Assembly: GCF_000743715.1 (NCBI RefSeq)
Contig: NZ_JQEY01000016.1
Span: 1 to 63,903 of the forward strand
Direction: 5' to 3'
DNA from: Palleronia rufa
GTDB lineage: Bacteria > Pseudomonadota > Alphaproteobacteria > Rhodobacterales > Rhodobacteraceae
Length of the DNA stretch: 63,903 nt
The notes under the pieces are model-generated. The model searched no databases, was not told the origin of the DNA, and saw nothing but the letters and a program-made list of their open reading frames with translations. Positions 46,801 through 54,081 of the stretch are shown piece after piece (within the stretch, counting starts at the first letter, position 1; each line of letters starts with the position of its first letter). The translations under genes and the position numbers were made by a program.

Positions 46801-47364
46801 CCGCTCAAGCGCAAGGGCGTGATGACCCTGGAGGAGGTTGCCGTGCGCGCCGAGCGGGGACCCTTCGTGGCGCGGATGGCCGGCGTCGTGGCAAGCCGGC
46901 AGGAGCGCAAATCGGCGCGCGGCAATCGGTTCGCCTTTGTCGGGCTGTCCGATCCCACGGGTCTCTATGAGGTGACGATCTTCTCCGACACGCTGGAGGC
47001 CGCGCGGGAGCATCTGGAGCAGGGCACCAACATCGTCGTGCAGGTCGAGGCGACGATGGAGGCCGAACAGCTGAAGCTGCTGGGCCGGTCCATCGCTCTG
47101 GTGGACACCGCCGTGACCGATGCCGGCGGCGCGGGGCTGCGCATCTACGTGGAGGCGGCGGGCGCGGTGGGGCTGGTCGCGTCGGTCCTGGAGCGGGCGC
47201 GAGAGGATGCCAAGATCCGGATGCGCGGACCGGTGAGCCTGTGCCTGATGGACCGCAGCCTGCCCGGAGAGGTCGAGGTCACATTGGGCGATTTCCCGGT
47301 GACGCCGCAGATCAAGGGCGCGCTGAAATCCCTGGGCGGGGTCATGACGGTGGAGGACCTGTGA
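43867..47364 (+). CDS. dnaE: DNA polymerase III alpha subunit (replicative DnaE1)
   Basis: The replicative polymerase catalytic subunit, 1165 residues, close to the E. coli length of 1160. The PHP domain opens with FIHLRLHTEYSLLEGAMRL; the palm catalytic carboxylates are in MPDFDIDFCMDRR (about residue 403) with the third Asp in KFDFLGLKTL; fingers follow with a helix-hairpin-helix (about 780-860) and an OB domain (about 930-1010). DnaE1 rather than the error-prone DnaE2 is indicated by length, a full tau-binding-type C-terminus and the lack of imuA/imuB neighbours. ATG 43867 fits the family start; the frame is open upstream without homology. Its stop overlaps the next start (GTGA). Confidence 0.95.
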   Translation: MGNPRFIHLRLHTEYSLLEGAMRLKALPGLVAGMGMPAVAVTDTDNMFCALEFSVGAEAAGVQPIVGCQLSVGGFGAEGQRGQASAPAPVVLLAQSETGYENLMRLNSRLYLEGDRSMPQVSLDDLAAHGEGLICLTGGPDGPVGRLLRAGHRGRAEALMARLAAIYPRRLYLELQRHPGEGGALPEAERLTERGLVEMAYAMELPLVATNDVYFPKPDMHAAHDALICIADGAYVDQNEPRRRLTEQHFLKSPAEMCALFADLPEATANTVEIARRCAFSVARRDPILPRFAEDEIDELRRQAKAGLEARLAVIPHAGPVEAYEKRLEFELGIIEGMGFPGYFLIVADFIKWAKEHDIPVGPGRGSGAGSLVAYALTITDLDPLRYSLLFERFLNPERVSMPDFDIDFCMDRREEVIRYVQQKYGRDRVGQIITFGALLSKAAVRDIGRVLQMPYGQVDRLSKMIPVEGVKPVSIAQALRDEPRLREEARSEEVVERLLTYGQQVEGLLRNASTHAAGVVIADRPLDALVPLYRDPKSDMPATQFNMKWVEQAGLVKFDFLGLKTLTVIQNAVDLINRTRPIHVGPDGAELYAPAEGAENQINLIPLDDAKSYDLYARARTVAVFQVESTGMMDALRRMRPTCIEDIVALVALYRPGPMENIPTYCEVKNGQRKIASIHPLIDHILEETQGIIVYQEQVMQIAQVMAGYSLGGADLLRRAMGKKIKEAMDAERPKFTKGAMENGVSEDKAREVFDLLEKFANYGFNKSHAAAYAVVSYQTAWLKANHPVEFMAGVMNCDIHLTDKLSVYIEEARRGLKIDIVPPCVNRSAETFSVDGSRILYALGALKNVGLEAMRLIVEGRGGRAFSTLFDLARRVDLKRIGKRPMEMLARAGAFDELDANRRRVFDSLDQLVAYSAAIHEQKASNQVSLFGESGDDLPEPRLSPVADWLPTERLAEEHTAIGFYLSGHPLDDYMVPLKRKGVMTLEEVAVRAERGPFVARMAGVVASRQERKSARGNRFAFVGLSDPTGLYEVTIFSDTLEAAREHLEQGTNIVVQVEATMEAEQLKLLGRSIALVDTAVTDAGGAGLRIYVEAAGAVGLVASVLERAREDAKIRMRGPVSLCLMDRSLPGEVEVTLGDFPVTPQIKGALKSLGGVMTVEDL

Positions 47365-47744
47365 CCCGGCCCTGCAACAGGCGCCGGCAGGGCGTTGCGC
47401 TGCTGTTGGCGGCCGCTCTGGGGATTGCCTGGGGCGGCGCGGACAGGGGCGCTGCCATGGAGCGCCGGGCAACTACGGCCGCAACGTGCCGTGGTGCGAC
47501 CCCCGACATCGCCGTACCGCCAGATCTCTGCGCCGCGTTCCGCCAGCGCATCGCCGCCGCGTCGGACGTTCCGGATGCGGCGACCCTGGTGGTGGAGAGC
47601 CTCTCCGACAGCCGGATCGTGGCACGCGTCGACATCGCAGGCGTGCCGGGTGAGAGCCTGGGCGCCGCATTGCGCGATGCACCGCTGGACGGCCGCACAA
47701 TCGCCGGATTCCTCGATCGCCTGGTCGGATCGGCCGCAAATTAA
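47361..47744 (+). CDS. Small exported protein of unknown function coupled to dnaE
   Basis: A 127-residue protein starting at GTG 47361, overlapping the dnaE stop as GTGA. The basic start followed by GVALLLAAALGIAWGGADRGAA is a good signal peptide. The mature part has two Cys (CRGATPDIAVPPDLCAAF), which could form a disulfide, and a helix-rich C-terminus. I do not recognise the family. The overlap suggests co-translation with dnaE, though it may only reflect compact packing. Confidence 0.6.
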   Translation: MTRPCNRRRQGVALLLAAALGIAWGGADRGAAMERRATTAATCRGATPDIAVPPDLCAAFRQRIAAASDVPDAATLVVESLSDSRIVARVDIAGVPGESLGAALRDAPLDGRTIAGFLDRLVGSAAN

Positions 47745-47761
47745 CGATTTGTTAGGTTAAT
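47741..47761 (+). promoter_or_regulatory. CtrA-like site / inverted repeat upstream of the first RTX gene
   Basis: TTAA-N7-TTAG (47741-47755), one base off the CtrA consensus TTAA-N7-TTAA, overlapping an inverted repeat ATTAAC...GTTAAT (47740-47761). It lies 120-140 bases before the RTX start, in the only AT-rich patch nearby. CtrA controls surface and motility traits in Rhodobacterales, so the site is plausible but unproven. Confidence 0.4.
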
Positions 47762-47841
47762 CCCGCATTTAGGCTGGCGTTTTCCGAAACGCCTTGATTC
47801 GGACATGCTCCGTTAGACGCCCAGTGATCCCGACCTGCCAG

Positions 47842-47866
47842 ATTGCTTCCTGCTTGGGGAAGCAAT
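47842..47866 (+). promoter_or_regulatory. Leader hairpin just before the first RTX gene
   Basis: ATTGCTTCC and GGAAGCAAT form a perfect nine-pair stem around TGCTTGG. It ends 15 bases before the chosen ATG, close to the ribosome site, with no T-run. A role in translation control or message stability is possible. Confidence 0.5.
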
Positions 47867-47881
47867 GTGGGGATGAGGTCG

Positions 47882-50518
47882 ATGAGCGTTGCTCTACGGC
47901 ATGTGGATACTGTTGCCAGCGGCATATTTTCGGATCCTTCGGGGGCAGTGTCGATCACCGTCACCGGTGAGGGTCGCTTTGTCATCAACGACTTCTCCGA
48001 CAGCCGAACGATAACCGCAACCATCGATGGCAGCGGGATCGGCGGCTTTTCAGGTGCCGTGAACCATAGCGCGCGGGTCGATCTTTCGGTCGTTCAGTCC
48101 GGCTGGAGCATCGCCTCCGGCGCTTTCGATGCCGCGCTGGCCGCCGGGCCGATCAGCCAGGAGATCTATCTCAACGCCCGTGCCCGATATGGCGACAGCG
48201 GCACGCTGATCGCGGCCGATATCGGCCAGAGCAAGGTGGGCGTGCTGGCGGCGGTGGCATCCGACGGGTTCACGGTCCTCAACCTGGACGGCGCGACTCC
48301 GAAAGTGCTGGGCCGCGTCTTTGACACCGAAAACACCCATGCGGCCGGCATCACCGATACGGCGATGATCTCGAACGGCAGTTCCGCGATCCTTGCGACG
48401 GTGTCCGGCAGAGAGGACGGCATCAGTTTCTACACCGTGACGGCGAACGGCGGCGTTGCGCATGTCACCTCCGCGGGGATGCTCGACAGCCTGCCGGTCA
48501 ACACCCCCACGGCCGTGGAGGCGGTGCGGATGGGCGGGAAGGACTACTTCGTCGTCGCCTCTGCCGGCAGCTCAAGCCTGACCGTTCTGGACCTTGCCGC
48601 CGATGGTCGGCTCACCGTCACCGACCACGTGCTGGACAGCCGCGATACCCGTTTCGCTGGCGCCACCGAGCTGGAGGTCGTTACCAAGGGCGGCCATGCC
48701 TTCGTCGTCGCCTCCGGATCCGACGACGGCATCAGCGTCTTCCGGCTGACGGCATCCGGCCGGCTGGTCCATGTGGCGACCATGGAGGACACGACCGCCG
48801 CGGCGCTCGGCAATGTTTCCGGACTGGCGGCGGAATGGCGGGCGGACGGGCTCGACATCGTCACGACGTCGTCCGTGGATGCGGGGCTGAGCCACCTGCG
48901 GCTCGACATCGGCCCTCTGGGAGAGGTCATCCAGCAAGCGTCCGGTTCTCTGACCGGCACCGATCGCGCCGATGTGCTGGAACTGACAGCCGGGAACGGG
49001 ACGATCCGCGGCGGTGACGGAGACGACATCCTGATCGACGGCCCCGGAAGCGATCGCCTGGCCGGCGGCTCCGGGTCGGATCTCTTCGTCATGACGCGCG
49101 ACGGTATGCGCGACGTGATCCTGGGGCTGCGGCTGGGAGAGGACCAGATCGACCTGTCGCTGATCGGCCGACTCTACGACCTGTCGCGGATTTCGATCGA
49201 GCCGACCAAGACCGGCGGGATCCTGACCTTCCGCGGCGAGGAGGTGGAAATCCATACCGCCGATGGCACGTCCCTGACCGCCGCCGACCTGGCCCGGCTC
49301 ATCCCCACGATGACCAGCCATTTCGACATCGCCCTTAAACCCCTCGAAATCGCCAGCACACCGACGGCGTCCACGCCGACACCGCCGCGGCCTCCCGTCT
49401 ATGTGCGGGATGAGCCGGAGAGCGGGGAGGACGGTACCGATCCGGGGTCCGTCTCTCGCCCCAGGCTGGACCCGATTCACGTCCCCGCGCCGCCGGGCCT
49501 CCCCGTTCCGGCGCCCGTGCCGACACCCGTGCCGCCGGGCCTGCCGGTGCCGGCCCCCCTTCCGCAGCCCGTGCCACAACCTGGCCCGGCGCCGATGCCG
49601 GCGCCTTTGCCGGTGCGCGAAGAAGGCCTGACCGCGAACGGCACTCCGGGGAACGACCTGATGGATGGCACGTCCCTCAACGACAGAATGGACGGGCGCG
49701 CCGGCAATGACACCCTGCGCGGCGGCGCCGGTGACGACGGGCTCAAGGGTGGTGCCGGCGACGATCTCCTGGAGGGGGGCGCCGGAAACGACCGCCTGCC
49801 GGGTGAGGATGGCAATGACCGTGTCTTCGGCGGCGACGGCAACGACATGCTCGGAGGCGGCAATGGCAACGACTACATGTCCGGCGGCGACGGGGTGGAC
49901 CGCGGGGGCGGCGGCAACGGCCGGGACACGATCCTGGGCGGCGCCGGCGACGACTGGTTCAGCGGCGGCCCGGGAGAGGACCACGTCGATGGCGGCGCCG
50001 GCAACGACCGCCTCGCGGGCAGCTATTCCAACGACACGGTCCTTGGCGGCGCCGGCAACGACACCATGGGCGGCGGTGAGGGCAAAGACCGTATCCTTGC
50101 CGGCGCAGGAAACGACGTCGTGGGCGCCGGCGGCCATGACGACTACGTCAATGGCGGCTCGGGCGACGACTTCCTGGGGGGCGGCGACGGCGACGACCGC
50201 ATCATCGGCGGCAGAGGCAACGACACCATCAACCCCGGCTATGGAAACGACATAGCCTCCGGAGGGCCGGGCCGGGACCTGTTCGTCTTCAACGCGCTGA
50301 GCGGCGGCGGGCAGACGGTCGTGACGGACTTCACCCCCGGAATGGACGAATTGCGGCTCGTCGGTCTGCGAGGTCTCGATCATATCGGCGAGCTGGAGAT
50401 AGCTGCCATCAGCAATCGGGGAGCCGCCTCGACGGAGATCCAGTACGGAGATCATTCGATCATTCTCAGGGGTGTTGCGATGAGCGAAATCGACAACGGA
50501 GACCTGCTTTTCAGCTAG
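47882..50518 (+). CDS. RTX exoprotein with beta-propeller-like head
   Basis: An 878-residue protein. Residues 1 to about 360 hold repeated blades such as GFTVLNLDG, GISFYTVTANGGVAHV, SLTVLDLAADGRLTV and GISVFRLTASGRLVHV, like a lactonase-type propeller. One RTX patch (GGDGDDILIDGPGSDRLAGG) follows, then a Pro-rich hinge (about 500-580), then about 17 nonapeptide RTX repeats that fold as a calcium beta-roll, and a C-terminal secretion-like domain (DLFVFNALSGGGQTVVTDF). Export by a type I system is expected; none is in the window. ATG 47882 was chosen for the GAGG just upstream; ATG 47873 is possible. Paired with the second RTX gene. Confidence 0.82.
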   Translation: MSVALRHVDTVASGIFSDPSGAVSITVTGEGRFVINDFSDSRTITATIDGSGIGGFSGAVNHSARVDLSVVQSGWSIASGAFDAALAAGPISQEIYLNARARYGDSGTLIAADIGQSKVGVLAAVASDGFTVLNLDGATPKVLGRVFDTENTHAAGITDTAMISNGSSAILATVSGREDGISFYTVTANGGVAHVTSAGMLDSLPVNTPTAVEAVRMGGKDYFVVASAGSSSLTVLDLAADGRLTVTDHVLDSRDTRFAGATELEVVTKGGHAFVVASGSDDGISVFRLTASGRLVHVATMEDTTAAALGNVSGLAAEWRADGLDIVTTSSVDAGLSHLRLDIGPLGEVIQQASGSLTGTDRADVLELTAGNGTIRGGDGDDILIDGPGSDRLAGGSGSDLFVMTRDGMRDVILGLRLGEDQIDLSLIGRLYDLSRISIEPTKTGGILTFRGEEVEIHTADGTSLTAADLARLIPTMTSHFDIALKPLEIASTPTASTPTPPRPPVYVRDEPESGEDGTDPGSVSRPRLDPIHVPAPPGLPVPAPVPTPVPPGLPVPAPLPQPVPQPGPAPMPAPLPVREEGLTANGTPGNDLMDGTSLNDRMDGRAGNDTLRGGAGDDGLKGGAGDDLLEGGAGNDRLPGEDGNDRVFGGDGNDMLGGGNGNDYMSGGDGVDRGGGGNGRDTILGGAGDDWFSGGPGEDHVDGGAGNDRLAGSYSNDTVLGGAGNDTMGGGEGKDRILAGAGNDVVGAGGHDDYVNGGSGDDFLGGGDGDDRIIGGRGNDTINPGYGNDIASGGPGRDLFVFNALSGGGQTVVTDFTPGMDELRLVGLRGLDHIGELEIAAISNRGAASTEIQYGDHSIILRGVAMSEIDNGDLLFS
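49636..50283 (+). repeat. RTX nonapeptide-coding repeats, first cassette
   Basis: Tandem imperfect 27-base units coding GGxGxDxLx (for example GGAGDDLLEGGAGNDRLPG). The irregular units occur in the same order as in the second RTX gene (RLPGEDGND, AGSYSND, GAGGHDD, TINPGYGND). Confidence 0.9.
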
Positions 50519-50691
50519 GGCCTGTCGAGGTGTGAGAAGTACCATATCGGGTGCCGAGCGACTCAACGTCCCCGAATGGGCGGCAGCCTTGATCCCCACG
50601 ACGTTGACCGACCCCCGATGCCGATCGTCACCCCGCAACGTCTTGGCCGGAAATAGGGCCCCGGCTGCATCGGCCCGGCTCCCCGGTTTTC

Positions 50692-51000
50692 GTGCAGGCC
50701 GTGCTCTGGAGCGCACGGACCGGCTGTCCCTGGCGCGACCCACTGGCGGAGTCAGAAAAACGGAACGCGGTTCACGCTCAGCGCAAAAGGGGGGTCTCGG
50801 AGCCAGGCCATCGGACGTTCCTGCGGCGGCATGACCACGACGGCTCTGACCGACGCGCTCGGCGATATGGTCGGCCTCCGCTCGGTGGCCGGACAGACCT
50901 GCACGGGGTTCCTCGCGGATCGCGCCTTCGACGCCAATCGGCGGCGCGATGCGCTGACCGGCGCAGGGATCTCCCCGACGATTTCGACCGATACCCCCGA
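50692..51000 (+). pseudogene. Decayed IS5-family (IS427-type) transposase fragments
   Basis: Two collinear pieces in different frames match a known transposase pattern. The first, from 50692, reads VQAVLWSARTGCPWRDPLAE, like the VEAVLWIARTGxPWRDLP N-terminal block. The second, from about 50831, reads TTTALTDALGDMVGLRSVAGQ and LADRAFDANRRRDALTGAGI, like the LADRAFDAN block that carries a catalytic Asp. Most of the protein between and after is missing, so the element is dead. Confidence 0.65.
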
Positions 51001-51017
51001 AAACGTTGGCATCCGAT

Positions 51018-51190
51018 GGCTATGTTGCAAAGATCGAACAGAAATCCACGCCGTGAATCCGGTCTGGGAACTGATCCGCATGAGAGAACCGACATCGCCT
51101 TCCTGGAAGGCGACGAACGGGACGGCCTGTCTGAAGGCGCTGAAGCGGCGCGTGTCGCTGACGATCTGCTTCGATTGCGAGATGGACTGA
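51018..51190 (+). pseudogene. Left end of a second IS5-type element with truncated transposase
   Basis: GGCTATGTTGCAAAG (51018-51032) resembles the terminal repeat GGCTCTGTTGCACAAA seen at 61639. From ATG 51080 the frame reads MREPTSPSWKATNGTACLKA then LKRRVSLTICFDCEMD and stops at 51190. This parallels the intact-like start at 61702 (MSRPTPPTYKTKNWPAYNEA, LKRRGSLTIWFDPEM). Only the first 36 codons survive. Confidence 0.65.
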
Positions 51191-51456
51191 GGCGGCGACC
51201 CTGGACGACGGTCGCTCTCACGCCAGCGCAACGCAGCCGATAGCGGCCATCCGCGCCAAGTAACGGCGACGCGTCACCGCCGGCGGGAAACGATGCTCTG
51301 GCGTCTTGGTCCCGACCGCGCAGTGCCGAAGTCATTCGTTCCGATCGTGACCCCTGGCGCGGACGAACTGGCGAAAATCCATCGAACATGCCGCGAAAAA
51401 GCCACCATCAGGCGATGCGCATGTCCAGTCGAAGGGAGATCGATCGGGGATGAAGG

Positions 51457-53967
51457 GTGTCCTCGGACCAGGACGTTGGCCCGATCAGCGAATGGATGCA
51501 GCATATGACCCAGTTCCATCACACGTCGACCGCAAAAATGGCGAAAGGCGTCGCCGTGCCTCTGGTGTCCGCGACGAAGTCCGGCAGCCGCAGCGAATCC
51601 GGGGACGCGGCGGACGGCAAGGGTTCTGCCGTTCCGATCAAGATCGGCGATTCCTTCAGCGGCCGCGTCACCTCCGGCGACGTAGATTTCGTGAAAGTCG
51701 ATTTACAAGCGGGCCGTGATTACGTCTTATACGTCTACGGCACCGGCGGCAGCAATGCGGGGCTGAGCGATACCAGGCTGACTGTCTACGGCCCGGACGG
51801 AATGTTGTCGAGTGGCGATGTCGGCAGCAACCCGTTCTCTCTGATTCAGGTCGATGCGGCGACAACGGGCACCTACTACGTCAAGATCGAAGGCCAGCGC
51901 AACCAGACTGGAAACTACGTTCTGCAGACCTCAGACGACACGTTCACGCCGGCCCAGGTGGCCAATTACATGACCCGCTTCGACTGGAGCGAGGCGACTC
52001 CGATCAGGTTCGACATGCGCAACGACAGCGCGATCAAGGTCGATCTGACCGATCTTGGCGCGGAGGGGGCCAAACTCGCGCGCTGGGCGCTCGACGCTTG
52101 GAGCGTGGCGACCGGGATCGACTTCAAGGAGGTGGCGACCGGTGGACAGATCGTGTTCGACGACGCCGGGTCCGGTGCCTTCGCCGGTCCGCAGGCCTAT
52201 TCTCCCGTCACCGGCTACAATGCTCGTTCTACCGTGACCGTCGGCACCGGCTGGGTGGAGTCCTACGGCAACACCGCCGACAGCTACAGCTTCCAGACCT
52301 ATCTGCATGAGATCGGCCACGCGTTGGGGCTGGGTCATGCGGGGCCGTATAACGGCGCCGCGGATTACGGCACCGACAACATCTTTCAGAACGATACGAC
52401 GCAAATGAGTGTGATGTCGTATTTCTCGCTTGCCGACTCGTCCTCGGGGGCCGGGAACCCGTCCATCATCACGCCGATGATCGCAGATCTTGTCGCCATT
52501 CATCAGCTCTATGGAAAGCCGCAGGCCTATGCCGGCAACACCGTCTGGGGTGCGAATTCCAACGTCTCGGGCTATCTCGGCGCCGTCTTCGGGGCGGTAT
52601 TCGACGGCAAGCCCGTAAGTCCCGGCACCTATTCCGGCGACGCCGTGGCCTTCACGATCTTTGATACCGGCGGAAGGGACACCTTGAACACCGGCCCCGT
52701 CACCGCGAACCAGACCATCGACCTGCGGGCCGGCAAGGCGTCGGATATCGGCGGACAGGTCGGAAACGTCGTGATCGCGCTCGGCACCCGGATCGAGAAC
52801 GCGATAGGCGGCTCCGGCAACGATGTCATTTTCGGCAATGCCGCGAACAACAGGATCGCCGGAGGTCGGGGTAACGACACCATCCGCGGCGGTGGCGGGA
52901 CCGATACGGCGGTTATCGGCGACAGCTATGCCGATGCCAAGATCAAGAAGAACGCCAACGGATCGATCACGATCACGTCCGACGACGGCAGGGATGTCTT
53001 CGTAAGCGTGGAGCGATTCGAGTTCACGGATCGTATCGTCTCGGTCTCTGACCTTTTCGGAACATCCTCGAACGTACCGGAGTCATTGAGCGACAACGGT
53101 GATGTCCTGCAAGGCACCGCTTCGGACGACCGCATCACCGGCTCGTCCGGGGACGACACCATTCTGGGCGGTGCCGGAGACGACGGACTCAAGGGTGGGA
53201 AGGGTGACGATCGGTTGTCGGGCGGCGACGGCAACGATCGGCTGCCCGGCGAAGACGGTAACGACACCATCTTCGGAGAGGATGGCAACGACCGTCTGGG
53301 CGGCGGCGACGGCCGGGACGTCATGTATGGCGGCGCGGGCGACGATCGGGGCGGTGGCGGCGACGGCGACGACTGGATCAGCGGCGGTTCTGGCAACGAC
53401 GTGTTCAGCGGCGGCGCAGGCGACGACCGGGTGGACGGCGGCGCGGGCAATGACCGTACGGCGGGGAGTTTCGGCAACGACACGGTCATCGGCGGCTCCG
53501 GCGACGATACGATGGGGGGCGGCGCAGGCCGCGACCTGATGCACGGCGGCGCCGGAGACGATGTCATCGGCGCTGGATCCTTCGACGATACGGTCAATGG
53601 CGGGGCCGGGGACGATTTCATCGGAGGCGGCCATGGCGACGACCTCCTGCGTGGGCAGGACGGTGCGGACACCATCAATCCCGGTTTCGGAAACGACACG
53701 ATCACCGGCGGCGATGGGCGCGACACCTTCGTCTTCAACGCAACCTCCGGCGGCGGCAGGACGGTGATCACCGATTTCCAGGATGGATTCGATACTCTGC
53801 GCTTTACGGGCCTGCCGGATGTCGCGCAGGACATCCAGCGGCTCGACCTGACGGCGATCACCTTCCAGGGCGATACGGCCGTCCAGATGAGCTACGGGCG
53901 CCATACGGTCATCGTCCTGGATGCCAGGGTCTCCGATTTTGCCGCCCCGGACTTCGACTTCGCCTGA
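51457..53967 (+). CDS. Serralysin-like RTX metalloprotease
   Basis: An 836-residue exported protease of the M10 type. A pre-peptidase domain (IGDSFSGRVTSGDVDFVKVDLQ to about residue 155) precedes the catalytic domain, with zinc motif HEIGHALGLGH (about 283-293) and Met-turn SVMSYF. Then a short RTX block (NAIGGSGNDVIFGNAANN), a linker and a C-terminal RTX cassette nearly collinear with that of the first RTX gene, ending FVFNATSGGGRTVITDF. It should be secreted by a type I system and be calcium-stabilised. The start is uncertain: GTG 51457, ATG 51496 and ATG 51505 are in frame and none has a clear ribosome site. No inhibitor gene is adjacent. Confidence 0.88.
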   Translation: MSSDQDVGPISEWMQHMTQFHHTSTAKMAKGVAVPLVSATKSGSRSESGDAADGKGSAVPIKIGDSFSGRVTSGDVDFVKVDLQAGRDYVLYVYGTGGSNAGLSDTRLTVYGPDGMLSSGDVGSNPFSLIQVDAATTGTYYVKIEGQRNQTGNYVLQTSDDTFTPAQVANYMTRFDWSEATPIRFDMRNDSAIKVDLTDLGAEGAKLARWALDAWSVATGIDFKEVATGGQIVFDDAGSGAFAGPQAYSPVTGYNARSTVTVGTGWVESYGNTADSYSFQTYLHEIGHALGLGHAGPYNGAADYGTDNIFQNDTTQMSVMSYFSLADSSSGAGNPSIITPMIADLVAIHQLYGKPQAYAGNTVWGANSNVSGYLGAVFGAVFDGKPVSPGTYSGDAVAFTIFDTGGRDTLNTGPVTANQTIDLRAGKASDIGGQVGNVVIALGTRIENAIGGSGNDVIFGNAANNRIAGGRGNDTIRGGGGTDTAVIGDSYADAKIKKNANGSITITSDDGRDVFVSVERFEFTDRIVSVSDLFGTSSNVPESLSDNGDVLQGTASDDRITGSSGDDTILGGAGDDGLKGGKGDDRLSGGDGNDRLPGEDGNDTIFGEDGNDRLGGGDGRDVMYGGAGDDRGGGGDGDDWISGGSGNDVFSGGAGDDRVDGGAGNDRTAGSFGNDTVIGGSGDDTMGGGAGRDLMHGGAGDDVIGAGSFDDTVNGGAGDDFIGGGHGDDLLRGQDGADTINPGFGNDTITGGDGRDTFVFNATSGGGRTVITDFQDGFDTLRFTGLPDVAQDIQRLDLTAITFQGDTAVQMSYGRHTVIVLDARVSDFAAPDFDFA
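53107..53730 (+). repeat. RTX nonapeptide-coding repeats, second cassette
   Basis: Tandem imperfect 27-base units (GGAGDDGLKGGKGDDRLSGG and so on). The unit order and odd units (RLPGEDGND, RTAGSFGND, GAGSFDD, TINPGFGND) match the cassette at 49636-50283. Confidence 0.9.
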
Positions 53968-53984
53968 GCGGGGGGACGACGCCG

Positions 53985-54004
53985 TGCGGGACTTGCCTCC
54001 CGCA
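53985..54004 (+). terminator. Possible terminator hairpin after the RTX protease
   Basis: TGCGGGA-CTTGCC-TCCCGCA, a seven-pair stem, begins 18 bases after the stop. The following bases are only mildly T-rich, so termination may be partial or Rho-assisted. Confidence 0.4.
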
Positions 54005-54081
54005 TCCGCCTTCCATAAGACCCCGTAAGCCCGGCACGACGTTCGCCCGGGCAGTGACTCCTGGGCGGAGACGGGCTGGAC

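Larger units (their letters stand above)
50519..51456. other. IS graveyard between the two RTX genes
   Basis: This 938-base stretch has no intact gene. It holds two transposase remnants, listed separately, and unassigned sequence at 50519-50690 and 51191-51456. Short open frames are present but none resembles a protein I know. Confidence 0.6.

Noticed and set aside
43867-47364. Error-prone polymerase DnaE2
   Set aside because: The length, C-terminal region and lack of imuA/imuB neighbours favour the replicative DnaE1.
44074-47472. 1132-codon open frame antisense to dnaE, and other long antisense frames (for example 39409-42243 plus, 1407-3194 minus)
   Set aside because: They mirror real genes, are rich in Arg, His, Gln and Gly as expected from high-GC shadows, and show no domain.
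49636-50283. Regular 27-base spacing considered as a CRISPR-like or satellite array
   Set aside because: The units are codons of Gly/Asp-rich RTX nonapeptides in one open frame, with no spacer-repeat alternation.
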